Positions 1 to 9,490 of a stretch of DNA of 64,000 nucleotides are shown piece by piece (positions within the stretch are counted from its first letter, which is position 1; every line of letters begins with the position of its first letter). The translations under genes and the position numbers were made by a program. This DNA comes from an uncultured Sulfolobales archaeon (GTDB taxonomy: Archaea > Thermoproteota > Thermoprotei_A > Sulfolobales > Desulfurococcaceae). The stretch lies in the NCBI GenBank assembly GCA_938045475.1, contig CALIML010000001.1, positions 62,001 through 126,000 on the forward strand, in the 5' to 3' direction. Below the pieces are notes generated by a model. The model saw only the letters and a list, made by a program, of their open reading frames with translations, was not told the DNA's origin and made no database searches.

Positions 1-1
1 A

Positions 2-1489
2 GTCGCTAATGAAACCAATGCGTTCTTCATAGCAGTCAATGGCCCAGAGATCATGAGTAAGTACTATGGTGAAAGCGAGCAAAAGCTTAGGGAAATATTT
101 GAGCAAGCGAAAAAGAATGCCCCGGCAATAATCTTCATAGATGAAGTTGATAGCATAGCTCCGAAGAGGGATGAAGTGATAGGGGAGGTTGAGAGAAGAG
201 TTGTTGCACAACTCCTAGCCTTAATGGATGGACTTGAGAGTAGAGGTGAAGTAATAGTGATAGCGGCTACAAACAGGCCTGGCGCCGTCGACCCAGCTTT
301 AAGGAGGCCCGGTAGATTCGATAGAGAGATAGAAGTCCCGCTGCCAGATAAGCAGGGTAGGCTTGAAATACTTCAAATACATGTTAGAGGAGTTCCTCTT
401 GCAAGCGACGTAGACTTAGTTAAACTAGCTGAAATAACTCGCGGCTACACTGGAGCTGATTTAGCTGCACTAGTTAGGGAAGCCGCACTGCACGCTCTTA
501 GGAGGTACCTGCCGCAAATAGATCTAGATTCATCAACTATAAGCCCAGAGCTCTTGGAGAAAATGGAGGTTAGAATGGAGGACTTTATGGCTGCCTTTAG
601 AGAAATCATTCCAAGCGGCCTCAGAGAGATATACGTAGAGATCCCTGAAGTGCGTTGGAGTGATGTAGGTGGTTTAAGTGATTTAAAGCAACAGCTTATG
701 CTGGCAGTTGAATGGCCCTTAAAGTACCCTGAGGCTTTTAAGAAGCTTGGTATTGAGCCTCCTAAGGGCATCCTACTATACGGCCCTCCCGGCTGCGGTA
801 AGACGCTTCTAGCTAAAGCAGTTGCTACTGAGAGCGGAGCTAACTTCATAGCTGTTAGAGGGCCGGAGGTACTGAGTAAATGGGTTGGGGAAAGCGAAAA
901 AGCAGTAAGAGAAATATTCAAGAAGGCTAGGACTTATGCTCCAGCAGTAGTGTTCTTCGATGAAATAGACAGCATAGCTCCAGTAAGGGGATTAGTCTAT
1001 GACTCAGGAGTTACTGAGAGAGTAGTGGCGCAACTAATAACTGAAATGGATGGCTTAGTTGAATTAGATAACGTCATAGTTATAGGTGCTTCAAATAGAC
1101 CTGATTTAATTGACCCAGCTCTACTGAGGCCCGGAAGACTCGACTTAATCCTCTACGTGCCTCCCCCGGATAGGAGTTCTAGGCTTGAAATACTGAAGGT
1201 ACACACTAGGAAGATGCCCTTAGCTGAAGACGTTGACTTAGACGAGCTAGCTGATAAAACTGAGGGATTCAGCGGAGCTGACTTAGCATCTCTAGTTAAG
1301 CAAGCTGCTCTAGAAGCACTACTTGAAGACGTTAACGCTAGAGTAGTCTGCAGGAGGCACTTCATTAAAGCACTTGAAAGCGTTAAACCGAGCATAACGC
1401 CTGAGCTAGAGAGGATCTACAAAGCGTGGGCCGAGAAGTTTAGGCAGAGCCTCCCGAAGTCTTACTTAAGGCCAACAATATATACTTAG
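2..1489 (+). CDS. CDC48/VCP-like AAA+ ATPase, 5' end cut by window edge
   Basis: The reading frame is already open at base 2, so only the C-terminal ~495 residues are present; the N domain and D1 Walker A lie outside. Visible are D1 Walker B (IIFIDEVDS), the ATNRP sensor stretch and RRPGRFDRE arginine-finger region, then a linker and a full D2 ring domain with Walker A GPPGCGKT (bases 782-805), Walker [10 protein letters not shown] and GASNRP. Family knowledge: archaeal CDC48 unfolds substrates for the proteasome. The protein ends in Ile-Tyr-Thr, which fits the hydrophobic-Tyr-any (HbYX) tail that proteasomal ATPases use to dock on the 20S core. The next gene follows directly. Identification is secure; the docking role is inferred. 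Confidence 0.97.
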   Translation, partial: VANETNAFFIAVNGPEIMSKYYGESEQKLREIFEQAKKNAPAIIFIDEVDSIAPKRDEVIGEVERRVVAQLLALMDGLESRGEVIVIAATNRPGAVDPALRRPGRFDREIEVPLPDKQGRLEILQIHVRGVPLASDVDLVKLAEITRGYTGADLAALVREAALHALRRYLPQIDLDSSTISPELLEKMEVRMEDFMAAFREIIPSGLREIYVEIPEVRWSDVGGLSDLKQQLMLAVEWPLKYPEAFKKLGIEPPKGILLYGPPGCGKTLLAKAVATESGANFIAVRGPEVLSKWVGESEKAVREIFKKARTYAPAVVFFDEIDSIAPVRGLVYDSGVTERVVAQLITEMDGLVELDNVIVIGASNRPDLIDPALLRPGRLDLILYVPPPDRSSRLEILKVHTRKMPLAEDVDLDELADKTEGFSGADLASLVKQAALEALLEDVNARVVCRRHFIKALESVKPSITPELERIYKAWAEKFRQSLPKSYLRPTIYT

Positions 1490-1498
1490 GTGATCGTT

Positions 1499-1753
1499 GT
1501 GAAAAACGTTCTATATCCATGGAGGGCGAGACCTCTTGAAAACATAGTTATTGAGGAGTTAGCTAAACGCGGGGAGAGCATGACTAGCAGTGAGCTAATG
1601 GATGCACTAAAGGATCTCGGCGTCGACGCTACTGTAAGCGAAGTACTATCAGTATTAATGAAGCTAGAGATGCGTGGAGTAATAGTTGTAAGTAAAGTCA
1701 GGAATGAGTACTTAATATCGTTCAACGAGAAGTACTTGCGTGAATTCACCTAG
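1499..1753 (+). CDS. Small winged-helix-like protein downstream of CDC48
   Basis: An 84-87 residue protein with a helical pattern of a winged-helix domain: a helix with ELAKRGE, a recognition-like helix around DATVSEVLSVLMKLEMRG, and a beta wing VIVVSKVRNEYLIS. A GTG at 1490 abuts the CDC48 stop, but the sequence AGGTGAT at 1488-1494 is a near-perfect ribosome site 4 nt before the GTG at 1499, so I place the start there. The position suggests co-transcription with CDC48. No specific family is recognised; a regulator or a substrate adaptor are both possible. The 3' end overlaps the convergent flippase gene by 8 bases. Confidence 0.7.
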   Translation: MKNVLYPWRARPLENIVIEELAKRGESMTSSELMDALKDLGVDATVSEVLSVLMKLEMRGVIVVSKVRNEYLISFNEKYLREFT

Positions 1754-3164
1754 GGCTTTGCCCACGGCTTCTAAAGGCATTGAATTTCAGTAATTCACTT
1801 AAAACAGTCTTTAAAACTCCAGCCATTTCACTTACCGTAATTACTTTGGCTAACTGCATCGCTATTACTGATAGTGGTGTAAGTATTGCCGCTGACAATA
1901 TTTCGTTCACCGGGATTACGTAGCTTAGCGAAATGAATGCTGCATGTATACACCATATAGCCATCAACCACTTCCCCGACTCCTTAATAATGATTAATGC
2001 AATAGGCATGAGTAGAGCGTTCGATAGTAGGAATGCAGTGGCGGCGCCCATGACGCCCTCAGCCCCCACTAAGGCTATCAATAATGCAGTTAGTGCAGCG
2101 AGCCTTAAGGCACCTATGGCTGCTAAAGCCCTAATCCCCCCATCTTTATTTAACTTCATAACTGTAGCTGCAAGTGCTGTAAGAGGCGTTAGTGAGAGAA
2201 CGAGTACTCTAAGGATGGCTGCTCCCTGAACCAACTCTGGACTAATTACTGCTAGCACAGTTGCTGAAGCTGAAGATACTGCTACTATGAGTGGTGTTGA
2301 AACACCCAGCCCTATTCTAAGGCTTTCTCCAAATAGATCTAGGTTTCTGTGAGTTCCAATGGATAGAACGGCGCTTAAAATAGAGTGAGGTACTGCAAAG
2401 AGCGCAAGGGCTATCATCATGGATGCGTAGAGGATTCCAGTGTCTACAGCCCCCCTAGTTAAGTAAGCAAAGACGTAGATGCTTAGCATCACTAGGAGTT
2501 GATTCGAGATAGCGAACGGATAGTTGGATAAAGCTAGTAACGCAATGTCCCTTAAATAACCAGCTCTATAGCGCCACTCACTGAAGTTAAGTACATTTGT
2601 TAAAGCAAGCGTAGAAGCGATTAGAGCTGTCAGCGGGTGCGCTAGGTATCCAAGTAGGGGCGCTACAGCGCTTGGAGTTGCAGAGGCAAATGCTATGCCT
2701 ACAAACAGCTTGGCGAGTGAACTAATAAGTATTGCTACAAAGTGCTCTTGAAACATCTCTAAGCCAATTAATGAGCTTAACGTAGCTGCAGATAATGAGG
2801 CGAGGAAAGCATATAGAGATGCGTAAAACACTAATTCACTATAGCCAAGTGCGTAAACGAGAGGTATTGATAGAGCCAGTGCTAAAGCGCCAGTTAGAGA
2901 AGCAAGCACTAGTGATGGGTAAATGGATCTACATCCTCTTAACGCGACCTCCCTGATGACTGCAACATCAATGCTGGCGCTAGCAACTAGGTATGCTACG
3001 GTTGCAGCACTGATGACTGCAGAAGCTTCACCAACGCATTTAATGCCGATGAACTTCGTTACAGCGAGAAGGAATATGAGCCCAGAGAAAGAGATAGCGA
3101 GGTTGCTTAAGAAAACCCATGTCCCTCCGGCAACAGCTATACTAACATGCTCTTCTAAATCCAT
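1746..3164 (-). CDS. Oligosaccharide flippase-like polytopic membrane protein (MOP superfamily)
   Basis: About 472 residues forming some 12-14 hydrophobic helices separated by short loops, the pattern of Wzx/RfbX-type flippases that move lipid-linked sugars across the membrane. The N-terminus begins MDLEEHVSIAVAGG before the first helix, as in that family. An open frame extends up to a TTG at 3260, but a GGTG ribosome site lies 7 nt before the ATG at 3164, so the shorter form is preferred. It heads a surface/glycan gene region with several glycosyltransferases farther along, which supports export of glycan precursors for S-layer or pilin glycosylation. The substrate is unknown, and a generic MATE-like exporter cannot be excluded. 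Confidence 0.72.
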   Translation of the reverse strand: MDLEEHVSIAVAGGTWVFLSNLAISFSGLIFLLAVTKFIGIKCVGEASAVISAATVAYLVASASIDVAVIREVALRGCRSIYPSLVLASLTGALALALSIPLVYALGYSELVFYASLYAFLASLSAATLSSLIGLEMFQEHFVAILISSLAKLFVGIAFASATPSAVAPLLGYLAHPLTALIASTLALTNVLNFSEWRYRAGYLRDIALLALSNYPFAISNQLLVMLSIYVFAYLTRGAVDTGILYASMMIALALFAVPHSILSAVLSIGTHRNLDLFGESLRIGLGVSTPLIVAVSSASATVLAVISPELVQGAAILRVLVLSLTPLTALAATVMKLNKDGGIRALAAIGALRLAALTALLIALVGAEGVMGAATAFLLSNALLMPIALIIIKESGKWLMAIWCIHAAFISLSYVIPVNEILSAAILTPLSVIAMQLAKVITVSEMAGVLKTVLSELLKFNAFRSRGQSPR

Positions 3165-3319
3165 AGCCACGCACCGCTCGCATACTCCGGGCTCCCCGAC
3201 GAAGTTCTGTAAAACTTTTACTATGATCTCCAAGCATTGTTGAATGCTTATGTATTTCAACTGCTCGCTTAAGGTTGCAAAAGCATTTCAGTAAAGCCCT
3301 AGATGTGGCTGGGCGTGCT

Positions 3320-4645
3320 TCAACTCCTTGCATGCTTCCTCATCCTTAAAATGATTGCTGTAGCTAGCGCTATGCATGCAGCTGCAACGCCTGCAATGAA
3401 TACATTTGCCGGCCACGAAACTCCTTGAGGTCCTCCTTCCTCCTCTAAATTAAATACCATTAATTCATCTGTCTCAGGGTTTATTAAGTATGCTTTATCT
3501 CCAACTAATGCTGCGTAAAAGCCCTCCGCCTTGCTGGCTTTTGAAGCATCTAGTTTGTATACCTCTATAACACGGTTGTTTATTACATAGATTATTTTTG
3601 CATTCCCTCCCTCAACTACTTTAGCCAACAATGCTTTTCGGTCAAGATCTATGTCTAGGACTCCGTTCTTTGGATCTAGGGGTATGAAGGCTCCTTGAGG
3701 CACTATTGAAAGTTTTTCACCTACAGTCATGTTCACTCCATCCCTGAACATTATTTTAGAGCCTTCTTGCTGCTCAACTATAGCGTAGTTCATGTATGGG
3801 GAGACTCTTGCCTCTGCGTAACCTATTAAATCTCTTCCCTCAGGGTATACTAAGTAGTACTCCATTCTATTCATTAATTGATTGTATACAGTTACGTAGC
3901 ACTCCCATAAGCCACCTCTATTGAATACTTGTATGAATGGATATACTAGTGCAGCTACCGGTATTAGTGCAGGCAGAGTGAAGAGCGTTTCGTCTCTAAA
4001 TAAATCTACTACTTGGGGAGTCACCCACGGGGTTTGGTTCTTAAACTCTACTTTAAATGTTGCAGCTATGAGAGTGTCGTTAAACACATATATCGACATA
4101 GCCATTCTACCGTTATACGTAGCCAGTTGCTTAAGCCCGCTTAAGCATAGGCTATATACTTCTATCAATGAGTGAGTAGTGTTAGCCAATAGTACTGCTA
4201 ACCCCCTCGGAGAAGCAATGGCTGTTAAAACCATGTCTCCGCGCACTTCATTACCATCCACTACGTTAAACTCATATATCTTCTCGAAAACCCTCACCCC
4301 ATTACTTAAGTTGTATACAACTATGAGCGTCTCGCCAGCTGATGCATTGATGCTTCTATAAGCGTATAGGTATAGAACTTCGTTGTAAACCTCGAAGTCT
4401 ATTATGAATGACTCTAAGTTAGACCAGGGCTCTCCACTTAAATCTATTCTCCCCACAGGGGTTTCACCACTAATTGAAACGGCATACACGTAGCCACTGC
4501 TGTATAGAATGTACCTGCTGGAGTCTCCGAAACCTATTGCTATAGGCTTATCGTTTATGGATGCTGGGGCTGCAGATGTTAAGATCACTATAGTTAGCGC
4601 CGCTATTAAAACAGCATCCGTCTTAGTGAACAACCCGTGCTTCAC
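3320..4645 (-). CDS. Secreted, C-terminally membrane-anchored repeat protein, propeller-like
   Basis: A 441-residue protein with an N-terminal hydrophobic signal (about residues 9-28, ending near PAS), a long beta-rich ectodomain with repeating short strand patterns (for example SSGYVYAVSI, NEVLYLYAY, NDTLIAATF) and one C-terminal membrane helix (about 415-435) followed by a basic RMRKHARS tail. This gives an outward-facing, tail-anchored topology. The strand spacing resembles a beta-propeller but no catalytic motif is visible. Several N-x-S/T sequons are present. The start overlaps the stop of the upstream beta-helix gene by 4 bases, so the two are translationally coupled and probably form a surface pair. 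Confidence 0.65.
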   Translation of the reverse strand: MKHGLFTKTDAVLIAALTIVILTSAAPASINDKPIAIGFGDSSRYILYSSGYVYAVSISGETPVGRIDLSGEPWSNLESFIIDFEVYNEVLYLYAYRSINASAGETLIVVYNLSNGVRVFEKIYEFNVVDGNEVRGDMVLTAIASPRGLAVLLANTTHSLIEVYSLCLSGLKQLATYNGRMAMSIYVFNDTLIAATFKVEFKNQTPWVTPQVVDLFRDETLFTLPALIPVAALVYPFIQVFNRGGLWECYVTVYNQLMNRMEYYLVYPEGRDLIGYAEARVSPYMNYAIVEQQEGSKIMFRDGVNMTVGEKLSIVPQGAFIPLDPKNGVLDIDLDRKALLAKVVEGGNAKIIYVINNRVIEVYKLDASKASKAEGFYAALVGDKAYLINPETDELMVFNLEEEGGPQGVSWPANVFIAGVAAACIALATAIILRMRKHARS

Positions 4646-5601
4646 TTCACGCGCCTCCTATAATAGTAGTATGTTAGCGCAACAATAGTGGCTGCAGCCA
4701 GTAGGAGCACGGCAGCGATTGCTGTATAGCGATATCTGTTTTCCTGGCTAACTGAGTTCAAGTACTTGGAGAACTCGTTGACTAAGGGGTATGGATCAAT
4801 GCTTCCAGCAACGCCAGCTATCTCAACACGTTCATCCGATATTCCATCACCATCCAAGTCGACGAGCGTATAAGGCTCTCCCCAAAAGTTGCCCAACTTT
4901 AACTCTGGGCTATACCATTTGTTGTTTAAGCCATTGTCTTCAGCCCCTCCTCTAATGAAGTTATTCATGTATATGAGCGAGTTCTTGCAGTCGCTGTATA
5001 GCTTAACTGACAGCCTGTTAGCATAAACTACGTTGTATCTGAACGTTACGTTAACTCCCTCGTGCACCGATAGAGCTATGTAAGTGTCGTTGAATAAGCC
5101 TCCCTCAATAACTATATCCCTAGATCCTCCGCCAGTAATCCTTATGGCTGGGCCAGGGCTGTTTGTAAACGAGCAGTTCCTCACTAATACATTCACTGAA
5201 TCCACAATTAGTACTCCAGAGCCTTTGAAAACCAAGCTTTCTAAAACTACGTTACTTGCATTAACTATTGAAACCCCTACTTCCGTACCATAGGGGTATG
5301 TTTCAATGCTTATGTTTCTCACTACAACACTACTAACGTTGTCTATAGTGACTGGCTCAAGAAACCTAGGCATTCCTTCACCTATTAATTCAATGGATTT
5401 ATTTATGTAGACGTACTCACTATACACTCCGCCCTTAACCCTCAATACTCCGCCGCTAGACACAATGCTTACTGCTTGGTTAATGGATGAAGAGTCCTCT
5501 GGCACAATTACTTCAGTTCTACCATCACTCCCAGTACTCACGGAAGCATTAGTGAGTGTAAGAAGCAGTAGTGAAAGGATCGCTATGAATGCTCCGCGCA
5601 T
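4642..5601 (-). CDS. NosD-like right-handed beta-helix surface protein with C-terminal membrane anchor
   Basis: 319 residues. A signal peptide (about 1-20) is followed by an EVIVPEDSSSINQAVSIV segment typical of the first turns of pectate-lyase/NosD-type beta helices, then many NxSxVxxxN-type turns (VVLESLVF, VLVRNCSF, IVIEGGLF). A calcium-type D-x-D-x-D sequence occurs in VDLDGDGISDE. A single membrane helix (about 293-312) and a YYYYRRR basic end anchor it. A TTTTTAAATA box lies ~20-30 nt upstream and GGTGGTG precedes the ATG. Such folds bind or process sugars in other proteins; no catalytic residues can be assigned here. Coupled to the downstream propeller-like gene. Confidence 0.72.
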   Translation of the reverse strand: MRGAFIAILSLLLLTLTNASVSTGSDGRTEVIVPEDSSSINQAVSIVSSGGVLRVKGGVYSEYVYINKSIELIGEGMPRFLEPVTIDNVSSVVVRNISIETYPYGTEVGVSIVNASNVVLESLVFKGSGVLIVDSVNVLVRNCSFTNSPGPAIRITGGGSRDIVIEGGLFNDTYIALSVHEGVNVTFRYNVVYANRLSVKLYSDCKNSLIYMNNFIRGGAEDNGLNNKWYSPELKLGNFWGEPYTLVDLDGDGISDERVEIAGVAGSIDPYPLVNEFSKYLNSVSQENRYRYTAIAAVLLLAAATIVALTYYYYRRRVK

Positions 5602-5668
5602 AACACCACCATTAGTTAAATGAAGGACGTATTTAAAAAATATTTATTAAATTTAAATAGTTACTACG

Positions 5669-8356
5669 TTACCCGACTGATTCGTACTCTCTGGCGACAG
5701 CTACAGGATATATCAAAGGTTCATAATTTATTAGTGGATACCATGGATGTGCTGTAGGTATTCCATTGCTGGTGCCCCAGTTAGGTCCTGTAATAGTGTA
5801 GTCTATCAGTATTAGTAGAGCCTGCCAATCACCAAAAATACTAACAATAAGTGGCCAACCCCATGTTGCGGCAAAAGCCGTCCAGTAAGTGTCTTGGGCA
5901 TCAAGGCCCCAGACTAATAGCGCTGTATTATTGAAGTGATCTTTCGCTAAAGCTATTAATCCTAAGCCCCTGTCTGTTCCAACAAATGGACTTATGTCTA
6001 TAGGCCCAATTGTTGGAAGTATAACTATATCCCACTGATAGTCTCCTCCTACAGCTCTAACTATTGGAGTAAAGTCATTGAAGTAGTATGTAGCCAGGTT
6101 CGGGTGTACTCCTGCAACTGATATTAAGAGGTAGTGCTTGTCGTGCCATGGTGTGCCACTTCCATAGTTAGCCTTATAGTATTCCCATGGGAATAAGTAC
6201 TCCCACTCCATCTGTATTAAGGCTCTTCCATCACTCGTTAAGTAATGAAGCCTTCTCTCAGGATAAGTCTCTACAACGCCCGGTATTGGCTCCAGCCTAA
6301 GCATTAAGTATGGAAGCATCTTAGTACCTGGATTAACATAGCCTACTGTTGCAACCATATTGTATGACTCAACGTCGAAAGTCACAAGCAATGAAGTAAA
6401 CCTAGCGTTAAGCCATGCAGCGCCAGCAGCATCAGGTGTTGCACCGGGGGATGGCAGAACCACGAAGTCATATATACGATATATATAGCCATCTGGGTTA
6501 CCGTCGTCAGCTGCTTGTAGAACATCCGCCACTGGCTGCCGCTCAAAGAGTCTAAATAAGCAGCAAGTATATGGCGGAATCTTACTGAACACTGGGGGTG
6601 CGAACTTGTATGTCAGCTGCCAGTAAAGCTCCTCCGTCGGCCACCACTCAAAGGGTATGTCATACTCGTCTTGCGCTAAAATCGGATCATTGTCAGCGTC
6701 TTCGGCCGCGTCCTTGTTTCCATCCTGGTCTATGTCAAGGTATATGACGTACTTTATTAGCTCAGATTCCGTGCTGGTCAAAACTTCATTTGTCACCCCA
6801 GTATTTAATCCATCCCACCCATTATACCATGCCCACCAGTTGAGCCATCCTAGGGTTCCTGTGTGAATCCAGGGACATGGTGGTGCACCGATTATTGGTG
6901 GAAGAGTTACGCCAAATATTATTGGAACTATGTTCTCCGGGCTTACTAAGTCGTCTTCATACACTTTTCCATTGCTTAAGCATAGGTATCCATAATCGAA
7001 CCACCCGCCCTCACCGCCGTCGTAGGCTCCACCGTTTACATCGTAGACGCCGTACATAATCATCTTCCAGCCTGTTTCAGCAACTCCTATTACTTCTTCA
7101 GGCATGCCCTCCATATCATTGTACCATTCAACTCTAACTAAGGCTTGATCTCCATCACCTTTTCCATCGGCATCGATGTCGCCCATGTAAAGCATGACGT
7201 ATTTATCAAGCCATCCCGCAATCTTGTGTGGAGGCCCTATGCGTACAGGTGTAAATCTTAGTTGAGTAGCGTTCCAAACGTTAAATGCATCTACAAATGT
7301 GTCAGTGTCGTTGCTGTCGTACCATGTTGAAGCTATAGCCCAGCTGTTTGGAACTGGGTATGCAGCCATGTATGCAGCGTAGTAGTCGTATCCTAAGTCA
7401 GCGCGAACCCACTTCCTCAAAGTTTCATTAGTCCAGCTTAAGACTAGGAAGAACTCTGGATCCTTTATAGTCACGTTCTTCCAGCCGTAGAATGCGCGGT
7501 CACAATATGGGTTGGCATCGAATATAGCCATTCTAGCTAAAGCCATGTTTAATCTAACTGATACACAGCCAACTACGTTTGCATCAACTAGCTTTAAGTT
7601 CTGGAATATTTCAACGAACTTAGTTGCTTTATTAAATACAATGACTATGTCTAGCTCAAATACTGGTGTAAATGGGGAGCCTAAGTTAATAGCAGTTATA
7701 TTGAAGAATAGTGCTAAGAGACGTGGATTATTAACCCATACAGATCTTTCGGCAAGAGAGATCGCCCAGTTATCGTTAGTGTCCTGCCCTATGACATTTG
7801 CAACTAACTTACCAGTACCATCGAAGCCGCTGAAGGTGACAATTAAGTAGCCTTCGTCGTAGCCTACTGGAGCTACAGTTATGTTGTATGCAATTAGCCA
7901 ACCCTCAAGAGGAACTATATCAGTCTGTGGATTCGTCGGTGGATTTTGCTCTATAACAGGTAGCCAGTGGTACGGTGGCTTTTCCTCGCCAGTATAGTTC
8001 ATTTTAGTTAACGTGCCGTAATTAGTGATCTCTAGGAATATGTCCTTCATGAACCCCACTGAATCATCATATATTGCCTTATCGTTTATATAAACCGGTT
8101 CCTTAAAATCTTGAAATACGCCTGGTCCTTGGAATACAGCGTTTGCAATATCTTCTTTAAGTGGATTACCGTCTGCATTCATGAAGTCAAATCTATCCTT
8201 CTCAATAACTCCAGAGCCAGACCAGAATACGCCGTATGTAAGTGGTTTAAGTACGGCAGCTGAAGCTATTGGCGCAATTACTGATGCCATCAGTAAGAGT
8301 ACCAGTGCAGATACTGTAATTGCCTTTAGAGAACTGTTTTTCTCCATTAGATTCAT
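5669..8356 (-). CDS. Large secreted aromatic-rich protein, candidate S-layer subunit
   Basis: About 895 residues with a clear signal peptide (helix ALVLLLMASVIAPIASA then AVLKPL) and no transmembrane helix at the C-terminus. It is very rich in Trp, Tyr and Asp and poor in Cys, and it carries calcium-loop-like motifs DIDADGKGDGDQ (~390-400) and DIDQDGNKDAAEDADND (~540-557, numbering from the upstream ATG). N-glycosylation sequons occur. Size, composition, own promoter and a T-rich downstream stretch suggest a highly expressed S-layer protein of the SlaA type, but I do not recognise a specific homologue. An ATG at 8386 is possible, yet it lies at or before the expected transcription start; AGGTG 6 nt before the ATG at 8356 decides the shorter start. 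Confidence 0.62.
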   Translation of the reverse strand: MNLMEKNSSLKAITVSALVLLLMASVIAPIASAAVLKPLTYGVFWSGSGVIEKDRFDFMNADGNPLKEDIANAVFQGPGVFQDFKEPVYINDKAIYDDSVGFMKDIFLEITNYGTLTKMNYTGEEKPPYHWLPVIEQNPPTNPQTDIVPLEGWLIAYNITVAPVGYDEGYLIVTFSGFDGTGKLVANVIGQDTNDNWAISLAERSVWVNNPRLLALFFNITAINLGSPFTPVFELDIVIVFNKATKFVEIFQNLKLVDANVVGCVSVRLNMALARMAIFDANPYCDRAFYGWKNVTIKDPEFFLVLSWTNETLRKWVRADLGYDYYAAYMAAYPVPNSWAIASTWYDSNDTDTFVDAFNVWNATQLRFTPVRIGPPHKIAGWLDKYVMLYMGDIDADGKGDGDQALVRVEWYNDMEGMPEEVIGVAETGWKMIMYGVYDVNGGAYDGGEGGWFDYGYLCLSNGKVYEDDLVSPENIVPIIFGVTLPPIIGAPPCPWIHTGTLGWLNWWAWYNGWDGLNTGVTNEVLTSTESELIKYVIYLDIDQDGNKDAAEDADNDPILAQDEYDIPFEWWPTEELYWQLTYKFAPPVFSKIPPYTCCLFRLFERQPVADVLQAADDGNPDGYIYRIYDFVVLPSPGATPDAAGAAWLNARFTSLLVTFDVESYNMVATVGYVNPGTKMLPYLMLRLEPIPGVVETYPERRLHYLTSDGRALIQMEWEYLFPWEYYKANYGSGTPWHDKHYLLISVAGVHPNLATYYFNDFTPIVRAVGGDYQWDIVILPTIGPIDISPFVGTDRGLGLIALAKDHFNNTALLVWGLDAQDTYWTAFAATWGWPLIVSIFGDWQALLILIDYTITGPNWGTSNGIPTAHPWYPLINYEPLIYPVAVAREYESVG

Positions 8357-8392
8357 ATCATACACCTTCTCTATATTAATATACATGGTCTG

Positions 8393-8406
8393 AGTATAAA
8401 AACTTT
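8393..8406 (-). promoter_or_regulatory. TATA/BRE promoter of the S-layer-like gene
   Basis: On the minus strand this reads AAGTTTTTATACTC, an archaeal TATA element with a purine-rich BRE-like stretch just before it. Transcription is expected ~25 nt downstream, near 8370-8376. This leaves a short leader containing the AGGTG ribosome site used for the start at 8356. Confidence 0.55.
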
Positions 8407-8999
8407 GTTAGTTTCTAAACTTCATTGACAATAGATAATGTTATTTACAAATTTTATTTAAAACCATTCATATAGATTGTAACGTTTCTATAGTCAATAT
8501 AAGTTGTCTTATATATAGCACAATTTATGTAAAGAAGAATAAAGTACACTAACGCATAATTCCATAAAGTATTTTAGAGATCTAGAGCTTATAGAAATGA
8601 AAGTAATGGATGTAGAGACTCCTGAGAATGTAATATATGCACTCCAAGTTCTGTAGGTAAAGTTCTGTGAACTCAGGGGGTTTCCTTAGTTTTAAAGTAT
8701 TTAGTTTCCCAAAGGTCTTTAAGCCGTGGAAACATTAAGTTTAGTTGGATTACCCTGAGCTACTAAAACACTCAGCCACCAATGGAGAAGAGGCCTGAGG
8801 ATCCGTATGAACCCCTGCAGTAGCCGCAGAAACCTTGGCGAGAGATTGCTAACTGAATAACTTGTTTAAAGTACTGACTTAGTTAATGCTGCGCTGGCTT
8901 GCACTATGCATGAATATTATAAAGTAGACAAGATCGAATTAAAATGAGCAGTTGCTGAAGGAAGATAAAGCAGTAATATGGCTCCACGGATGCCGACGT

Positions 9000-9036
9000 A
9001 TAGCGATCCAATATACTTAAGTCAAGAGCGAAGTCT
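9000..9036 (+). mobile_element. Possible right-end scar of an IS200/IS605 (tnpB) element
   Basis: The stretch ending GTCAAGAGCGAAGTCT (9021-9036) resembles the 13.34-13.37 kb sequence GGTCAGAGCGAAGTCT with one inserted A, and the ~20 bases before it also align loosely (CGA..CAAT..CT). The second copy lies in a region with other tnpB right-end traits. No transposase frame remains here, so this is a weak, alignment-only call. Confidence 0.3.
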
Positions 9037-9490
9037 TAGAAAGTTAAAAGTCAATATATGTAAGGAGAAACCTTAGCAACTCTCTTTGGAAAATGCTAAA
9101 CGGGAAACTTCACTATGGAGGAAGCGCTTCTAAATACAGAGGAATTTAGCGAATACGTCAATGAGCGAATAAGCATTTTTAAATATTTTCAATTTTCTTC
9201 AAAACAAACGGTTTTGAAACTCTTAGAATATTTTTCAGTTGGATTAGTGTGTTTAGCAAATGAAATTAAATGATTTGCTTATATAAAGCTGAATTCAACA
9301 ATTCATACAAAATAAGGCTTCGCTAGAACAGAAGCCATGAAGAATTGCAATAGAGGCTGTGCACCATCTTTTTTATATGAGCTAAAGTGTTTAGATGAGA
9401 CCTCATGTCCTTCAGCTTAAGTACTCATTAAATCTGTTTTATTGCTTTAATTTTATGTTTGCAGCATAACGTTTCCACTTAGGAAAATAT

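Larger units (their letters stand above)
8387..9490. other. 1.1-kb AT-rich gene-poor stretch with decayed DNA
   Basis: No ORF of convincing length exists here. The base composition is AT-richer than the flanking genes. It holds the S-layer gene promoter at its left end, and short possible remnants: a 52-codon open frame at 9115-9273 (+) without a visible ribosome site, a 19-codon frame near 8600, a segment near 8790-8825 with AGGCCTGAGG...GAACCCC that vaguely resembles the tail of the tnpB scars, and the better-supported scar at 9000-9036. The pattern suggests repeated insertion and decay between two surface genes. Confidence 0.6.

Noticed and set aside
9115-9273. 52-codon open frame starting MEEALLNTEEF
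   Set aside because: Short, no ribosome site or promoter, inside AT-rich decayed DNA.
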